DNA of 64,000 bases, from contig NZ_CDDK01000018.1 in assembly GCF_000820225.1 (NCBI RefSeq), positions 62,001 through 126,000 of the forward strand, written 5' to 3'. Positions 8,434 through 19,717 of the stretch are shown here, one piece after another. Every line of letters starts with the position of its first letter. Positions within the stretch are counted from its first letter, which is position 1. The translations under genes were made by a program, and so were the position numbers. The notes beneath the pieces were generated by a model. It had not been told where the DNA came from. It searched no databases and was given only the letters and a program-made list of their open reading frames with translations. Origin of the DNA: Aeromonas veronii bv. veronii (GTDB lineage Bacteria > Pseudomonadota > Gammaproteobacteria > Enterobacterales > Aeromonadaceae).

Positions 8434-10147
8434 AGAAGTCCCTCGCAGAATCGATAACGGGCGCAATCACCCCAACCCGGATCACGAAGTCGCCGAAGCA
8501 CTCACCCTGCTTTCGCTCGGTGGCCCAGCGGCCGATCAACGCGTCGAGTTCGGCCAAAATCTGCTGCTCGGTGATGTTCTCCTGATAGAGGCGCGGAATG
8601 CGGGTCCCCTCCAGATTGCCACCCAGATGCAGGTTGTAGCGACCCGGCGCCTTGCCCACCAGACCCACTTCCGCCAGCATGGCGCGGCCGCAGCCGTTGG
8701 GGCAACCGGTGACCCGGAAAATGATGGCGTCATCCGCCAGCCCATGTTTGGCCAGCAGCCCTTCGATGTCGGTGACAAACGCCGGCAGCATGCGCTCCGC
8801 TTCAGCCATCGCCAGCGGGCAGGTGGGCAGGGCCACACAAGCCATGGACTGCTTGCGCTGCTCGCTTACTCCGTCATCCAGCAGGCCGTATTGGCGCGCC
8901 AGCCCTTCGATACGGGCTTTCTCGCTGGCAGGTACCCCGGCGATGATCAGGTTCTGGTTGGCGGTCAGGCGAAAATCCCCCTGATGCACCTTGGCGATCT
9001 CCAGCATGCCAGTTTTGAGCGGCTTGCCCGGGAAGTCCAGCAGGCGGCCATTCTCGATAAAGAGGGTGAGGTGGTGTTTGCCGTCGATCCCCTCGACCCA
9101 ACCGAAGCGATCGCCACGGCTGGTGAACTCATAGGGACGAACCGGCCCGAACTGGATGCCGGCGCGGCTCTCCACCTCGGCCTTGAAGGCTTCGACGCCA
9201 ACCCGTTCAAGGGTGTACTTGGTCTTGGCGTTCTTGCGGTTGACCCGGTTACCCCAGTCGCGCTGGGTGCTGACGACGGCGGCCGCCACCTCCAGCACGT
9301 GAGAGAGCGGAATAAAGCCAAAGTCGCTCGCCTTGCGCGGATAGGTGGTGGTATCGCCGTGGGTCATGGCCAGCCCGCCGCCCACCAGCACGTTGAAGCC
9401 CACCAGCTTGCCGTTCTCGGCAATGGCCACGAAGTTAAGATCGTTGGCGTGGATATCCACGTCGTTGTGAGGCGGGATCACCACGGTCGTCTTGAATTTG
9501 CGCGGCAGGTAGTTGGAACCCAGGATCGGTTCCTCATCCTGCCCCAGTTTTTCACCGTCCAGCCAGATCTCCACGTAGGCGCGGGTCTTGGGCAGCAGGT
9601 GTTCGGAGATCTTCTTGGCCCACTCGTAGGCCTCCTGATGCAGCTCGGATTCCACCGGGTTGCTGGTGCAGAGCACGTTGCGATTCACATCGCCGGCGGT
9701 GGCGATGGAATCGATGCCGGTGCTGTTGAGGGTCTGGTGCATCAGCTTGATGTCGCGCTTCAATACCCCGTGGAACTGGAAGGTCTGACGGGTGGTCAGG
9801 CGGATGCTGCCGTAGAGGCTGTGCTCTTCGGCGAACTTGTCGATGATCTGCCACTGGGCCGGGGTGATGATCCCACCGGGCAGGCGGGCACGCAGCATGA
9901 CGTTGTGCAGCGGCTCCAGCTTCTGGGCGGCGCGCTCCGGGCGGATGTCGCGGTCATCCTGCTGGTACATGCCGTGAAAGCGGATCAGCTGGAAGTTGTC
10001 GCCGTTGAAGCCGCCGGTGAGCGGGTCCTGTAGATCTTGCTCTATGGTGCCGCGCAGAAAATTGCTCTCGCGCTTGAGGCGCTCGTTGTCGGCCAGCGGC
10101 CCTTCGACCGGTCCCGCTTTTTGGTGAGAAAGAGGTTGTTTGCTCAT
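8423..10147 (-). CDS. cysI: Sulfite reductase (NADPH) hemoprotein, beta subunit
   Basis: Reduces sulfite to sulfide by six electrons using siroheme and a [4Fe-4S] cluster. The 574-residue protein keeps the cluster/siroheme ligands in two C-terminal motifs, C-x5-C in [10 protein letters not shown] and C-x3-C in TGCPNGCGR, and the sulfite-binding arginine-rich regions in the N-terminal half (e.g. [12 protein letters not shown]). ATG 10147 shares one base with the cysJ stop (TGATG). Stoichiometric coupling with cysJ is expected. Confidence 0.97.
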   Translation of the reverse strand: MSKQPLSHQKAGPVEGPLADNERLKRESNFLRGTIEQDLQDPLTGGFNGDNFQLIRFHGMYQQDDRDIRPERAAQKLEPLHNVMLRARLPGGIITPAQWQIIDKFAEEHSLYGSIRLTTRQTFQFHGVLKRDIKLMHQTLNSTGIDSIATAGDVNRNVLCTSNPVESELHQEAYEWAKKISEHLLPKTRAYVEIWLDGEKLGQDEEPILGSNYLPRKFKTTVVIPPHNDVDIHANDLNFVAIAENGKLVGFNVLVGGGLAMTHGDTTTYPRKASDFGFIPLSHVLEVAAAVVSTQRDWGNRVNRKNAKTKYTLERVGVEAFKAEVESRAGIQFGPVRPYEFTSRGDRFGWVEGIDGKHHLTLFIENGRLLDFPGKPLKTGMLEIAKVHQGDFRLTANQNLIIAGVPASEKARIEGLARQYGLLDDGVSEQRKQSMACVALPTCPLAMAEAERMLPAFVTDIEGLLAKHGLADDAIIFRVTGCPNGCGRAMLAEVGLVGKAPGRYNLHLGGNLEGTRIPRLYQENITEQQILAELDALIGRWATERKQGECFGDFVIRVGVIAPVIDSARDFYAA

Positions 10148-11937
10148 CAATAGACATCCCTTTGATAACGTTTGGCACGACGCAATTCGCTCAAATACTC
10201 TTCTGCTTCCTCACGACTCTTGTGACCGTGTTCGGCAATTACATCCAGCAGGGCCTCCTGTACATCCTTGGCCATCTTGTTGGCGTCGCCACACACATAG
10301 AAGTGAGCGCCTGCTTCCAGCCACTGGTAGAGCTCAAGCCCTGCCTCGCGCAGACGGTCCTGCACATAAATCTTGTTGGCCTGATCCCGGCTGAAGGCTA
10401 GCGAGATCTTCGACAGTAGCCCCGATTTCACATAACGCTGCCACTCCACCTGATAGAGGAAATCCTGGGTAAAGTGGGGGTTGCCGAAGAAGAGCCAGTT
10501 TTTGCCCGAGGCCCCGATGGCTTCCCGCTCCTGCATAAATGCGCGGAACGGGGCGATGCCGGTGCCCGGCCCCACCATGATGACGGGGGTGTCGGGATTG
10601 GCGGGCAGGCGGAAGTTGTCGTTGTGCTCGATGAATACCCGCACCTCACCATCCTCAATGAGCCGGTCTGCCAGATAGGAGGAGGCGGCGCCAGAGCGCA
10701 CAGTGCCATCTTCCTGCGGGTAACGCACCACGCCGACGGTCAGGTGTACCTCCTCTTCCACTTCGCTTTGGGCAGAGGCGATGGAGTAGAGGCGCGGGGT
10801 GAGGGGGCGCAGCAGGCTGACCAGCTGCTCGGTAGTGAGTGCGGTCGGGAAGCGTTTCAGTACATCCACCACTTGGGCAGAGGCGACCAGTGCATTGACC
10901 TGGGCCTTGTCGCCAGCCAGATCTTTCAGCGCTGCGTTGTCCGATATGTCAGCGAGTCCTGTGATAAAGCCGCCGTGCAGCCGGGTCAGTTCGAAGTGAC
11001 TGGTCAGGGCAGCGCGCAAGGTGCCGTGGGCCGTGGCTTCATCACCGGAGAGGCCGGTCAGGGCCAGCACTTCGCCCACCAGTTCGGCGTCATTGTCGAA
11101 CCAGACGCCGAGGGCATCACCCGGTTGATAGGTGATGCCGGAGTTGGCCAGATTGATCTCGATATGGCGGATATCCTTGGTGGAATCCCGGCCGGTGATC
11201 TTCTGATTGACCGACAGGTGGGCAGGGAAGGGGTTCTCCTTGCTGTATTGGCTGTGGCCAACCGCCTGCTGCACCGCGTTGGCTACGCTGCTGCTGGCCA
11301 CACCGGTAGAGAGGGTCGTGGCAATGGCGTTGAGTGCCTGCTCGCCCCAACTCTTGGCCGCATCCTGATAATCCACATCGAGGCTGGCGAGCTCATAAAT
11401 GCGCTCAGCCCCTGCTTTGGCGAGGAAGTCGTCGAAATCTTTGCCGGTCTGGCAGAAAAATTCGTAGGAGCTGTCACCCAGCCCCAGCACCGCGAACTTG
11501 AGGCCGTCCAGCTTGCCAATCTTGCCTTTTTTAAGCTGCTCGAACAGATCGACGGCGCTCTCCGGCGGTTCACCCTCCCCGTAAGTGCTCACTACCACCA
11601 GCAGATGGCTCTCTTTCTTGAGCTGCTTGGGTTTGTAGTCGGCCATCGACGCTAGGGTGACCGGTAGACCGCGGGCCTCGGCCTGCGCCTTGATGGCAGT
11701 GGCGACCCCTTTGGCGTTGCCGGTCTGGGAGCCGTAGAGAATGGTCAGGCTGCCGCTGGGCGCAGCCACGGCGGCGCTGGCTGCAACGCTCTGCTGACCG
11801 GTCTGGGAGAGGCCGTAGAGATATCCGCTCACCCAGGCCAGTTGCTGGGTATTGAGGGTCGAGAGTACCTGACCCAACTGACGTTGCTGCTCGTCAGAGA
11901 GGGGGGAGAGGTTGAATGGGGAATCCTTCAATTGCAT
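10147..11937 (-). CDS. cysJ: Sulfite reductase (NADPH) flavoprotein, alpha subunit
   Basis: Delivers electrons from NADPH through FAD and FMN to CysI. The 596-residue protein has an N-terminal flavodoxin domain (about residues 64-205, FMN loop GSQTGNAKG), an FAD-binding ferredoxin-reductase part (RLYSIASA) and an NADPH domain ([27 protein letters not shown]), ending in the characteristic aromatic YQRDVY. First gene of cysJIH; the GTG just before ATG 11937 is an unlikely start. Confidence 0.97.
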   Translation of the reverse strand: MQLKDSPFNLSPLSDEQQRQLGQVLSTLNTQQLAWVSGYLYGLSQTGQQSVAASAAVAAPSGSLTILYGSQTGNAKGVATAIKAQAEARGLPVTLASMADYKPKQLKKESHLLVVVSTYGEGEPPESAVDLFEQLKKGKIGKLDGLKFAVLGLGDSSYEFFCQTGKDFDDFLAKAGAERIYELASLDVDYQDAAKSWGEQALNAIATTLSTGVASSSVANAVQQAVGHSQYSKENPFPAHLSVNQKITGRDSTKDIRHIEINLANSGITYQPGDALGVWFDNDAELVGEVLALTGLSGDEATAHGTLRAALTSHFELTRLHGGFITGLADISDNAALKDLAGDKAQVNALVASAQVVDVLKRFPTALTTEQLVSLLRPLTPRLYSIASAQSEVEEEVHLTVGVVRYPQEDGTVRSGAASSYLADRLIEDGEVRVFIEHNDNFRLPANPDTPVIMVGPGTGIAPFRAFMQEREAIGASGKNWLFFGNPHFTQDFLYQVEWQRYVKSGLLSKISLAFSRDQANKIYVQDRLREAGLELYQWLEAGAHFYVCGDANKMAKDVQEALLDVIAEHGHKSREEAEEYLSELRRAKRYQRDVY

Positions 11938-12126
11938 CACACGCGTCTTCCATGGTCTGATTTTTGGCCAGATTAAAGGGCGTGTTGGATAACAACAAAG
12001 AATAAAAATGTCTTCTTTATTCTATTAATGCATTAAAGGGGCAGAGGTACGCCTGTTCCCGCAGCAAAAGAGGGGCGTGGTATAAAGGGCGTTAAATGAG
12101 AGCCACTTGATAACACAGGAAGTGCC
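11938..12126. promoter_or_regulatory. Divergent cysJ / phzF-like promoter region (candidate CysB target)
   Basis: About 190 bp, AT-rich in the middle (11990-12035). In enterics the cysJIH promoter is activated by CysB through degenerate AT-rich sites; the AT-rich stretch is where such a site would lie. The location is inference; no consensus can be shown by eye. Confidence 0.35.
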
Positions 12127-12933
12127 ATGTCCAATATCAGATTGTTTCATGTCAATGCGTTCAGTCGGCAGCCCCTTGGTGGCAACCCCGCAGTGGTTGT
12201 ATTGGGACCCGCCCTGCCGGATGCCAGCCAGCTGGCGATGGCGGCCGAGTTCAACCTCTCCGAGACAGCCTTTCTGGTACAACTTGGCAGAGCCCATTAT
12301 CAGTTGCGCTGGTTCACGCCGAAAGTCGAGGTTGATCTCTGCGGTCATGGCACCTTGGCGGCTGCTCATGTGTTGTGGCAGACAGGGGCGGTAGCTGCAC
12401 ACGAGACTATCCGCTTCGAGACCCGTAGTGGTGAGCTGCTGGCCCAGTGCGAAGATGAGTGGATTTGGCTCGATTTTCCACGTATCGCATTGGCTCCACT
12501 GACTCTGGACCTAGCCTATGCTGCCGCGCTCGGCTGCCAACCAAGACAAACCCTAGCGGCCGGAGCCAAGTTCTTGCTGGAGCTGGCAAGTGAAGAGGAG
12601 ATCCGTACGCTTTCGCCTGATTTTCATGCTCTGCGTGCTTTGCCGGGACGGGGGGTGATAGTGACGGCGCCCTCAAACGACCCGAACCATGACTTTGTCT
12701 CCCGCTATTTCGCCCCTTGGGTGGGCGTCGATGAGGATCCGGTTACTGGTTCCAACCACTGCGCTCTGGTGCCCTTCTGGGCCGAACGGCTTGGTAAACG
12801 GCAACTGCGGGCCCGTCAGATTTCGGCCCGTGGTGGTGAGTTGCGGCTTGAACTGCAGGAGGAGAGGGTACTGATGGCCGGTCAGGCCGTCACCTTGTGG
12901 CAGGGAGAGTGGCTGCTACCGCCAGCCTCATAA
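12127..12933 (+). CDS. PhzF-family isomerase/epimerase-like protein
   Basis: A 268-residue member of the PhzF superfamily (diaminopimelate-epimerase-like two-domain fold). The catalytic Glu lies in EFNLSETAFL (about residues 40-49), with further signatures DLCGHGTLAAAH and GVDEDPVTGSNHCAL. Phenazine synthesis itself is not implied: most relatives outside phz clusters are of unknown substrate. It has a good ribosome site (aggaag), is transcribed divergently from cysJ, and is followed by a terminator. Confidence 0.88.
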   Translation: MSNIRLFHVNAFSRQPLGGNPAVVVLGPALPDASQLAMAAEFNLSETAFLVQLGRAHYQLRWFTPKVEVDLCGHGTLAAAHVLWQTGAVAAHETIRFETRSGELLAQCEDEWIWLDFPRIALAPLTLDLAYAAALGCQPRQTLAAGAKFLLELASEEEIRTLSPDFHALRALPGRGVIVTAPSNDPNHDFVSRYFAPWVGVDEDPVTGSNHCALVPFWAERLGKRQLRARQISARGGELRLELQEERVLMAGQAVTLWQGEWLLPPAS

Positions 12934-12965
12934 GCGGTAAGCATTCGTCAATTGTTGTGAGCATT

Positions 12966-12999
12966 ATAAAAAACGCCCCGCTGTTGCGGGGCGTTTTTA
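12966..12999. terminator. Bidirectional terminator between the PhzF-like gene and lysS
   Basis: Stem aaaaacgccccgc / gcggggcgttttt, with Ts on both sides, between convergent genes. Confidence 0.9.
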
Positions 13000-13052
13000 T
13001 GGGCTATCACGCTTGGGATTGACCCAAGGGATGTAGCTGACTTCTGTGGGCT

Positions 13053-14588
13053 TTATTTCTGCGGACGCAGGGCCGGGAACAGAATGACGTCACGGATGGT
13101 GTGGCTGTTGGTGAACAGCATCACCAGACGGTCGATACCGATACCCTGACCGGCAGTCGGCGGCAGGCCGTGTTCCAGCGCGGTGACGAAGTCGGCGTCG
13201 TAGAACATGGCTTCGTCGTCGCCGGCTTCTTTCTGATCAACCTGATCCTGGAAGCGCTTGGCCTGGTCTTCTGCATCGTTCAGCTCGGAGAAGCCGTTGG
13301 CCAGCTCGCGGCCACCGATGAAGAATTCGAAGCGGTCGGTTACGTCCGGGTTCACGTCGTTGCGGCGAGCCAGCGGAGAAACGGCGGCCGGGTACTCGGT
13401 GATGAAGGTCGGTTGCAGCAGCATGTGCTCCACGGTCTCTTCGAAGATCGCGGTGATCACGTGGCCCAGCTCCCAGCCCTTCATCAGCTCGATGTGCAGA
13501 CGCTTGGCAACGGCCTTGGCGCTCTCGAGGGTAGCCAGATCGTCCAGAGTTACGTCCGGGTTGAACTTCAGGATGGACTCGACCATGGTGAGGCGCTGGA
13601 ACGGCTGACCGAAATCGATGGTCAGACCCTCTTCGCCCTCTTTGGCGTAACGGATCTTGGTGTCGCCCAGAATGTCCTGTGCCAGGGTGCGCAGCAGCTC
13701 TTCGGTCAGGTCCATCAGATCGATGTAGTCGGCGTAGGCCATGTAGAACTCGATCATGGTGAACTCGGGGTTGTGACGAACCGAGATACCTTCGTTACGG
13801 AAGTTGCGGTTGATCTCGTAGACACGCTCGAAACCACCGACCACCAGACGCTTCAGATAGAGCTCCGGAGCGATACGCAGGTACATGTCGATGTCCAGCG
13901 CATTGTGGTGAGTGACGAACGGACGCGCGGAGGCACCACCCGGGATGACTTGCATCATCGGGGTTTCCACTTCCATGAAGCGCTTTTCGTTGAAGAACTT
14001 GCGGATACCGGCAACCACCTGGGTGCGGATCATGAAGGTCTTGCGGGACTCTTCGTTGGCGATCAGATCCAGGTAGCGCTGGCGGCAGCGAGCTTCCTGG
14101 TCGGTCAGGCCTTTGTGCTTCTCGGGCAGCGGACGCAGCGCCTTGGTCAGCAGGCGGATATCGGAAACGTGAACGGAGAGCTCACCGGTCTGGGTCTTGA
14201 ACAGGGTACCTTCGACACCCACGATGTCGCCCAGATCCCACTTCTTGAACTGCTCGTTGTAGAAACCTTCCGGCAGGTCGTCACGGGTAACGTAGACCTG
14301 GATCTTGCCGGCCATGTCCTGCAGGGTGGCGAAAGAAGCCTTGCCCATGATCCGGCGGGTCATGATGCGACCGGCAATCTTCACCCGTTTACCCAGGCTC
14401 GTCAGCTCCTCGGCGCTTTTGTCGTCGAACTCTGCGTGCAGATCGCCAGAGAGGCTGTCGCGACGGAAGTCGTTGGGGAAAGGATTACCCTGGGCGCGCA
14501 GGGCGGCCAGCTTGGAACGACGCTCGGTCATCTCGTTGTTGAGTTCGAGAGTTTGGTCGACTTCCGGAGTGATGGTTTGTTCAGACAT
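13053..14588 (-). CDS. lysS: Lysyl-tRNA synthetase, class II
   Basis: Charges tRNA-Lys. The 511-residue protein has an N-terminal OB-fold anticodon domain (about residues 65-175, [19 protein letters not shown]) and a class II catalytic core with motif 2 ([20 protein letters not shown]) and motif 3 near the C-terminus ([10 protein letters not shown]). ATG 14588 lies 16 bp after prfB, the same prfB-lysS pairing as in E. coli. Confidence 0.98.
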   Translation of the reverse strand: MSEQTITPEVDQTLELNNEMTERRSKLAALRAQGNPFPNDFRRDSLSGDLHAEFDDKSAEELTSLGKRVKIAGRIMTRRIMGKASFATLQDMAGKIQVYVTRDDLPEGFYNEQFKKWDLGDIVGVEGTLFKTQTGELSVHVSDIRLLTKALRPLPEKHKGLTDQEARCRQRYLDLIANEESRKTFMIRTQVVAGIRKFFNEKRFMEVETPMMQVIPGGASARPFVTHHNALDIDMYLRIAPELYLKRLVVGGFERVYEINRNFRNEGISVRHNPEFTMIEFYMAYADYIDLMDLTEELLRTLAQDILGDTKIRYAKEGEEGLTIDFGQPFQRLTMVESILKFNPDVTLDDLATLESAKAVAKRLHIELMKGWELGHVITAIFEETVEHMLLQPTFITEYPAAVSPLARRNDVNPDVTDRFEFFIGGRELANGFSELNDAEDQAKRFQDQVDQKEAGDDEAMFYDADFVTALEHGLPPTAGQGIGIDRLVMLFTNSHTIRDVILFPALRPQK

Positions 14589-14604
14589 GGTGATTCCTGC
14601 TTGT

Positions 14605-15703
14605 TTACAGACCTGATTTCAGGCTGGCTTCGATAAACTTGTCCAAGTCACCGTCGAGCACCGATTGGGTATTACGGGTTTCGACGCCGGTGCGCAGATC
14701 CTTGATACGGGAGTCATCCAGCACATAGGAACGGATCTGGCTGCCCCAACCGATATCAGACTTGGTCTCTTCCAGGGCTTGTTTCTCAGCGTTCTGCTTC
14801 TGAATTTCCAGCTCGTAGAGCTTGGCTTTCAGCTGCTTCATACACTGGTCTTTGTTTTTGTGCTGGGAACGGTCGTTCTGGCACTGTACCACGACACCGG
14901 TCGGAACGTGGGTAATACGCACCGCGGATTCGGTTCGGTTAACGTGCTGACCACCGGCACCGGAGGCACGGTAGACGTCGATCCGCAGATCCGCCGGGTT
15001 GATCTCGATATCGATATCGTCATCGATCTCGGGGTAGACGAACACAGAACAGAAAGAGGTGTGACGGCGGCCACCGGAATCGAACGGAGACTTGCGAACC
15101 AGACGGTGTACGCCGGTTTCGGTACGCAGCCAGCCGAACGCATATTCGCCGGTGAACTTGATGGTGGCGGATTTGATGCCGGCCACGTCGCCTTCGGAGC
15201 ATTCAATCAGCTCGGGCTTGTAGCCGTGGGCATCGCCCCAGCGCAGGTACATGCGCAGTACCATGTTGGCCCAATCCTGTGCTTCGGTACCACCGGAGCC
15301 GGATTGAATATCGATATAGCAGTCGGAGCCGTCGTGCTGACCGGAGAACATGCGGCGGAATTCGAGATCCACCAGCTTGGCTTCCAGTTGTTCGGATTCG
15401 GCGATGGCTTCGTTGAAGGTCTCTTCGTCTTCCCCTTCGACGGCCAGGCTCACCAGCATCTCGACGTCATCGACACCCTGGGTCAGGGTGTCGATGGTGC
15501 CGACCACGTTTTCCAGCGCGACGCGCTCTTTGCCCAGCGCCTGTGCGCGCTCGGGTTCATTCCATACGTCCGGCTGTTCCAGCTCGGCGTTGACCTCTTC
15601 TAGACGCTCTTTCTTGGCGTCATAGTCAAAGGTACCCCCTAAGAAGCTCGGTCCGCTCAGACAGCTCCTTAAGTTTATTTAATACGGGATTAACTTCGAA
15701 CAT
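14605..15703 (-). CDS. prfB: Peptide chain release factor 2, expressed by programmed +1 frameshift
   Basis: RF2 releases peptides at UGA and UAA. The first 25 codons run from ATG 15703 to CTT (15631-15629), followed in frame by UGA (15628-15626). Skipping one base then reads GAC and opens 340 further codons to 14605, giving the standard 365 residues. The GGQ catalytic motif is in [17 protein letters not shown], and the UGA-recognition region is present. A continuous-frame reading would start falsely at 15507 and lose 65 residues. Forms an operon with lysS. Confidence 0.97.
15625..15640 (-). promoter_or_regulatory. Programmed +1 frameshift site of prfB
   Basis: On the minus strand: AGGGGG (15640-15635), TAC, CTT, TGA, C. 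The internal Shine-Dalgarno-like AGGGGG just before the slippery CTT-TGA-C is the classic RF2 autoregulatory arrangement: low RF2 slows reading of UGA and favours the shift. Confidence 0.95.
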
Positions 15704-15956
15704 CGTGAAAACTCTCAGGGTCGATGTGATTTAAAAACGGGATATTCTAGCCAATTGTGGAAGGAATAAACAGGGTTGCCTTGGCTTGTGCGGCTCATGC
15801 CGTCAATTTCTGGTGCACTTTTCTCCACCTCGGTAGAAAATATCGCCCGCCGACCCATTTTCAGGTTCAGTTTTGGCCATTCGGGTCGCTAATGACTACG
15901 TGTAGTGTTGTGCAATTTAGGGAAAAACCCGCTCCTCACCTCAATAAGAAGAACAC

Positions 15957-17831
15957 ATGATGAAAAACCTGTCACTCAAGCAGAAGATACTGTTGTCAGT
16001 GGTGATCGCCCTTTCGTTGGTGATTTTGTTGCTCTCCTGGCAGAGCTATAGCAGCCAGAAGTCCCTGTTGCTGCAAGGCAGCCAGGAGCAGTTGCAACGG
16101 CTGGGTACCCAGCAGGCCGAGCGTGTCAGCGACTGGCTCGCCGCCCGTCGCGACGTGATCCAGGCGCTCGGCAACAAGGCCGGTGCCGAACCCCTCAATG
16201 CCTTGCAACAGGCACAAGTTTCCGGCCGTTTCCAGCTCACCTATTTCGGTGAGAGCAGCGGCAAGATGAATGACTCCGATCCCTCCATCAACCGCGATGG
16301 CTACGACCCGCGCTCTCGTGGCTGGTATCAGGAGGCGATGAGCAAAGGTGGCCTGATTGTCACCAAACCCTATCTCGACGTGGCTTACAACATCATGGTG
16401 GTGACCCTGGCCCAGCCGGTTTCTGGCGGGGTAGTCGGTGGTGACCTCTCCATCGCCTCGCTGGTGGAAGACGTGACCAAGATGCAGCTGCCTGCCGACG
16501 GTTTCGCCATCATGATGCACAAGGATGGCACCATCATCGCCTACAAGGATGCTGCCAAGGCGATGAAACCGGCCAGCGAGATCGACAACGATCTGACCAA
16601 CGCGCTGATCGAGCAGAGCAAGTCAAGCAAGGAGCTGGTGCCAGCTTATTTTGACAATGAAGGTCGCGACAAGCTGCTGTGGGCGGCTGATATCCCCGAC
16701 ACGGATTGGGAGCTGGTGCTGGTGCTGGACAAGGCCGCGCTGGAAGCGCCGCTCTCCTCCCTGCTGATGACCCAGCTGGGGATGGCGCTGCTGGTGCTGG
16801 TGGGTAGCATCCTCGCTATCTCCTGGCTGGTCAGCATGCTGCTTGGCCCGCTCACCAAGGTCTCCCAGGCGTTGGCCCGCATTGCCGATGGTAACGGTGA
16901 TCTGACCCAGCGCATCAAGATCGACGCCAACGACGAAGTGGGCCAACTGGCCAACAGCTTCAACCGTTTCGTCGGCAGTCAGCATCAGCTGATCGGCAAT
17001 ATCCGCCAGCTGGCCAACGAATTGAACGCCGATGCCGAGCGTAGTCTGGTGACCAACCAGGCCGCGGTGGACGAGTTGCAGCGTCAGCAGCAGGAGGTGA
17101 CCATGGTCGCCACGGCGGTCACCGAGATGGCGAGTGCCACCATGGAGATCGCCGGCAACGCCGAGAACACCGCCGCCGCTGCCCAGCAATCTGCCCAGAG
17201 CAGTGAGCAGGGCAAGATGCTGGTCAACAAGACCCGCCAGTCCATCAATGGTCTGGCCGAAGAGGTGGGGCAGGCGACCGAGGTGATCGGCGAGCTGAGC
17301 CGCCACGCGCAGGCGATCACCAGCATCCTCTCCACCATTCAGGGCATTGCCGAGCAGACCAACCTGCTGGCGCTGAACGCAGCCATTGAAGCGGCCCGTG
17401 CCGGTGAGCAGGGCCGTGGTTTTGCGGTGGTCGCTGACGAGGTGCGGGTGCTGTCGCGCCGTACCCAGGACTCCACCCAGCAGATCCAGTCCACCATCGA
17501 GACCCTGCAACAGACCACTGCCCGTGCGGTGAGCCTGATGCAGACCAGTCAGGGGCTGGCGGACAACAGCGTGCAGGATGCCGATCAGGCGGTACGCGCA
17601 CTGGAAGAGATCACCAGCGCCATCTCCCTCATCTCCGACATGGCGGGTCAGATCGCCACTGCCGCCGAGGAGCAGACCCAGGTGACCGGCGAGATCACCC
17701 AGAACACCACCGCCATCAAGGATGTGAGTGACGAGATCACCGCCGCCGCCATGCGCGATCTGGATCAGGCCCACAGCCTCAAAGGGCGTGCTGCTGACCT
17801 GAACCAGCAGGTGTCGACCTTTATCCTGTAA
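15957..17831 (+). CDS. Methyl-accepting chemotaxis protein with a Cache sensor
   Basis: A 624-residue transmembrane chemoreceptor. TM1 is near residues 8-28; the periplasmic part (about 30-265) has the dCache signature SRGWYQEAM and [18 protein letters not shown], typical of amino-acid or small organic ligand sensors. TM2 is near 268-296, followed by HAMP and the signalling tip around [18 protein letters not shown]. There is no C-terminal CheR-tethering pentapeptide. It is unlinked to other chemotaxis genes; the ligand cannot be told. Confidence 0.93.
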   Translation: MMKNLSLKQKILLSVVIALSLVILLLSWQSYSSQKSLLLQGSQEQLQRLGTQQAERVSDWLAARRDVIQALGNKAGAEPLNALQQAQVSGRFQLTYFGESSGKMNDSDPSINRDGYDPRSRGWYQEAMSKGGLIVTKPYLDVAYNIMVVTLAQPVSGGVVGGDLSIASLVEDVTKMQLPADGFAIMMHKDGTIIAYKDAAKAMKPASEIDNDLTNALIEQSKSSKELVPAYFDNEGRDKLLWAADIPDTDWELVLVLDKAALEAPLSSLLMTQLGMALLVLVGSILAISWLVSMLLGPLTKVSQALARIADGNGDLTQRIKIDANDEVGQLANSFNRFVGSQHQLIGNIRQLANELNADAERSLVTNQAAVDELQRQQQEVTMVATAVTEMASATMEIAGNAENTAAAAQQSAQSSEQGKMLVNKTRQSINGLAEEVGQATEVIGELSRHAQAITSILSTIQGIAEQTNLLALNAAIEAARAGEQGRGFAVVADEVRVLSRRTQDSTQQIQSTIETLQQTTARAVSLMQTSQGLADNSVQDADQAVRALEEITSAISLISDMAGQIATAAEEQTQVTGEITQNTTAIKDVSDEITAAAMRDLDQAHSLKGRAADLNQQVSTFIL

Positions 17832-17865
17832 GGTGCACGTCCCGGCCCGTTCCGGCTGACATAAT

Positions 17866-17900
17866 CAAGCCCCGTCCTCTGTCGAGCGCGGGGCTTTTTG
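17866..17900 (+). terminator. Terminator after the chemoreceptor gene
   Basis: Stem agccccg / cggggct, 12-base loop, then ttttt. Confidence 0.75.
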
Positions 17901-18011
17901 TTGTTCGGGGGAGTGCGGGATGTGGGGATTCCGGGTAGTCCGGGTTGCTAGCGGGTCACCCTGGTGGCGGATACGAGCCCCGGCTCTGCCTGCGTCAGCT
18001 GGCGAGTAGAG

Positions 18012-18046
18012 AGCAAGCAAAGAGCCCACCGAAAGGTGGGCTCTGA
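18012..18046 (-). terminator. Terminator of gltS
   Basis: Read on the minus strand: agagcccacc, tttc loop, ggtgggctct, then tttgctt. Confidence 0.75.
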
Positions 18047-18071
18047 TCATATACGTCTGACGGAAAGGGAA

Positions 18072-19271
18072 TTACAGGAATGGCATCGCCATAAACAGCT
18101 TGATCACCATGGCGTTGATGATGTCGATAAAGAAGGCGCCCACCATGGGCACCACCAGAAACGCCAGGTGGGAGGGACCGAAGCGCTGGGTGATGGCCTG
18201 CATGTTGGCAATCGCGGTTGGGGTGGCCCCCAGGCCAAAGCCGCAGTGACCTGCCGCCAGCACGGCCGCATCGTAATTTTTGCCCATCACCCGGAAGGTG
18301 ACGAAGATGGCGTAGAGCGCCATCGCCACGGTCTGGGCGGCCAGCAGGATGAAGATGGGCAGCGCCAGGCTGGCCAGATCCCACAGTTTCAGGCTCATCA
18401 GTGCCATGGCGAGGAACAGCGACAGGCTGACGTTGCCCAGCAGGGAGACCTCGCGATCGCTCACTTCATGCCAGTTCAGCAGGGTCAGGACGTTGCGCAG
18501 CAGCACGCCGACAAACAGCACGCAGACGAAGATCGGCAGCTCGAAGGCGCCCCCTTTGAGGGAAGCAGAGAGCAGCTCGCCGCCCTTGAGGCTGATGGCG
18601 ATCAGCGCCAGCGTTTCGATAACGCTGAAAGTGGTGAGGGGGCGCTCCATATCCGGCATTTCGAAGCCCTGGGGGGCCTCATCCTGATTGTGCTCCTCAC
18701 CGGGCACCTGCACTTTCTTCACCAGATAGCGAGCCACCGGGCCGCCAATCAGGCCGCCCAGCACCAGACCGAATGTGGCACAGGCGATGGCGAGCTCAGC
18801 GGCGGATTGCACGCCGTACTTCTCGGAGAAGGTGGCACTCCAGGCCGCTCCGGTGCCGTGGCCGCCGGAGAGAGTGATGGAGCCGGCCAGCAGCCCCATG
18901 TGGGGATCCAGACCGAGCAGGGTAGCCAGACCGACACCCAGACTGTTCTGCACCAGCAGCAGGCCGGTGACCACCATCAGGAAGGTAACCACCGCCTTGC
19001 CGCCGCGTTTCAGGCTGGCGAGATCGGCGGAGAGACCGATGGAGGCGAAGAAGGCCAGCATCAGCGGGGTTTGCAGGCTGGTATCAAATTGCAGCTCCAT
19101 CTGCAGGGTGGAGCGCAGCAGCAGCAGTACCAGCGCGACCACCAGGCCGCCGGCTACCGGTTTGGGGATGTTGAAGGTACGCAGCAGCCCGACTCGGGTA
19201 ACCAACACCCGGCCAAGCAGCAATACCAGAGTGGCAGCGACCAGCGTTGCGTAGGAATCAAGTTGTAACAT
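18072..19271 (-). CDS. gltS: Sodium/glutamate symporter
   Basis: A 399-residue inner-membrane protein with about ten to twelve helices and the two inverted GltS halves. The conserved pore-loop glycine-rich segments are visible (SGGHGTGAAWSATF and AGHCGFGLGATPTAIANM). E. coli GltS (401 aa) takes up glutamate with Na+. It starts at ATG 19271, has its own terminator, and is transcribed divergently from ansA. Having glutaminase and asparaginase in the same 20 kb is suggestive of amino-acid use, but they are not one operon. Confidence 0.95.
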   Translation of the reverse strand: MLQLDSYATLVAATLVLLLGRVLVTRVGLLRTFNIPKPVAGGLVVALVLLLLRSTLQMELQFDTSLQTPLMLAFFASIGLSADLASLKRGGKAVVTFLMVVTGLLLVQNSLGVGLATLLGLDPHMGLLAGSITLSGGHGTGAAWSATFSEKYGVQSAAELAIACATFGLVLGGLIGGPVARYLVKKVQVPGEEHNQDEAPQGFEMPDMERPLTTFSVIETLALIAISLKGGELLSASLKGGAFELPIFVCVLFVGVLLRNVLTLLNWHEVSDREVSLLGNVSLSLFLAMALMSLKLWDLASLALPIFILLAAQTVAMALYAIFVTFRVMGKNYDAAVLAAGHCGFGLGATPTAIANMQAITQRFGPSHLAFLVVPMVGAFFIDIINAMVIKLFMAMPFL

Positions 19272-19717
19272 TCAGTACTCCCATGTTGATTGGCTGTGTC
19301 TTTCATAGCAAAAGACTTACAGATTCAGCCGGGATGAAAACAGTGTGGCTTATGTGCCAGCAAAGAAGGGGAAACATCTCCCCGCCCCAGGAAAGATGGG
19401 GCTTGTGCGGGCCTGAAATGCTCAGGCATCCAGATGAGATTTTAGTAAAATCCGGCGGATTGTAGCAAAAAGCATCGTTTAATTCCATCTTTGTCGTATT
19501 AATGCTCGTTTTAGTGGTTTATTGTGATATTTAACACTATGTGGGTAGAGGGCAGAAAAGCCGAAAAGGGTGCATGGAACGGCTGTCATTTGGGGCGCCA
19601 GTCTCTATAATTCGCCGGTTTCCGCTGCACGCAGAGGCGCTGGCGGGCGTTGACATTGTGGTTCACCCCGACATGGTTCATGTTCCGGCGGTGTTCACTT
19701 CATCAAGAGGAGAGGGT
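19272..19717. other. gltS-ansA divergent intergenic region
   Basis: About 445 bp without a convincing gene. It holds a hairpin gcctga / tcaggc (19415-19432), the candidate ansA promoter near 19606 and a leader of about 110 bases. The ansA frame is open upstream to 19541 but lacks protein-like character there. Confidence 0.6.
19583..19611 (+). promoter_or_regulatory. Candidate sigma-70 promoter of ansA
   Basis: Perfect -10 TATAAT (19606-19611), with a CTGTCA -35-like hexamer (19583-19588) at 17-bp spacing. A GC-rich discriminator (tcgccgg) follows, which is common in growth-rate-responsive promoters. Confidence 0.55.

Noticed and set aside
8246-10033. 595-codon plus-strand open frame opposite cysI
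   Set aside because: Antisense shadow of cysI with low-complexity His/Gly/Leu content.
13101-14636. 511-codon plus-strand frame opposite lysS
   Set aside because: Mirrors lysS exactly in extent; no family resemblance.
14605-15507. prfB as a 300-residue ORF starting at 15507
   Set aside because: The upstream frame with the frameshift site gives the full 365 residues; the internal start would cut off the N-terminal domain.
15830-15865. Possible sigma-28 promoter for the chemoreceptor gene
   Set aside because: Only part of the -10 element (gccga) matches and the -35 element is not at the required spacing.
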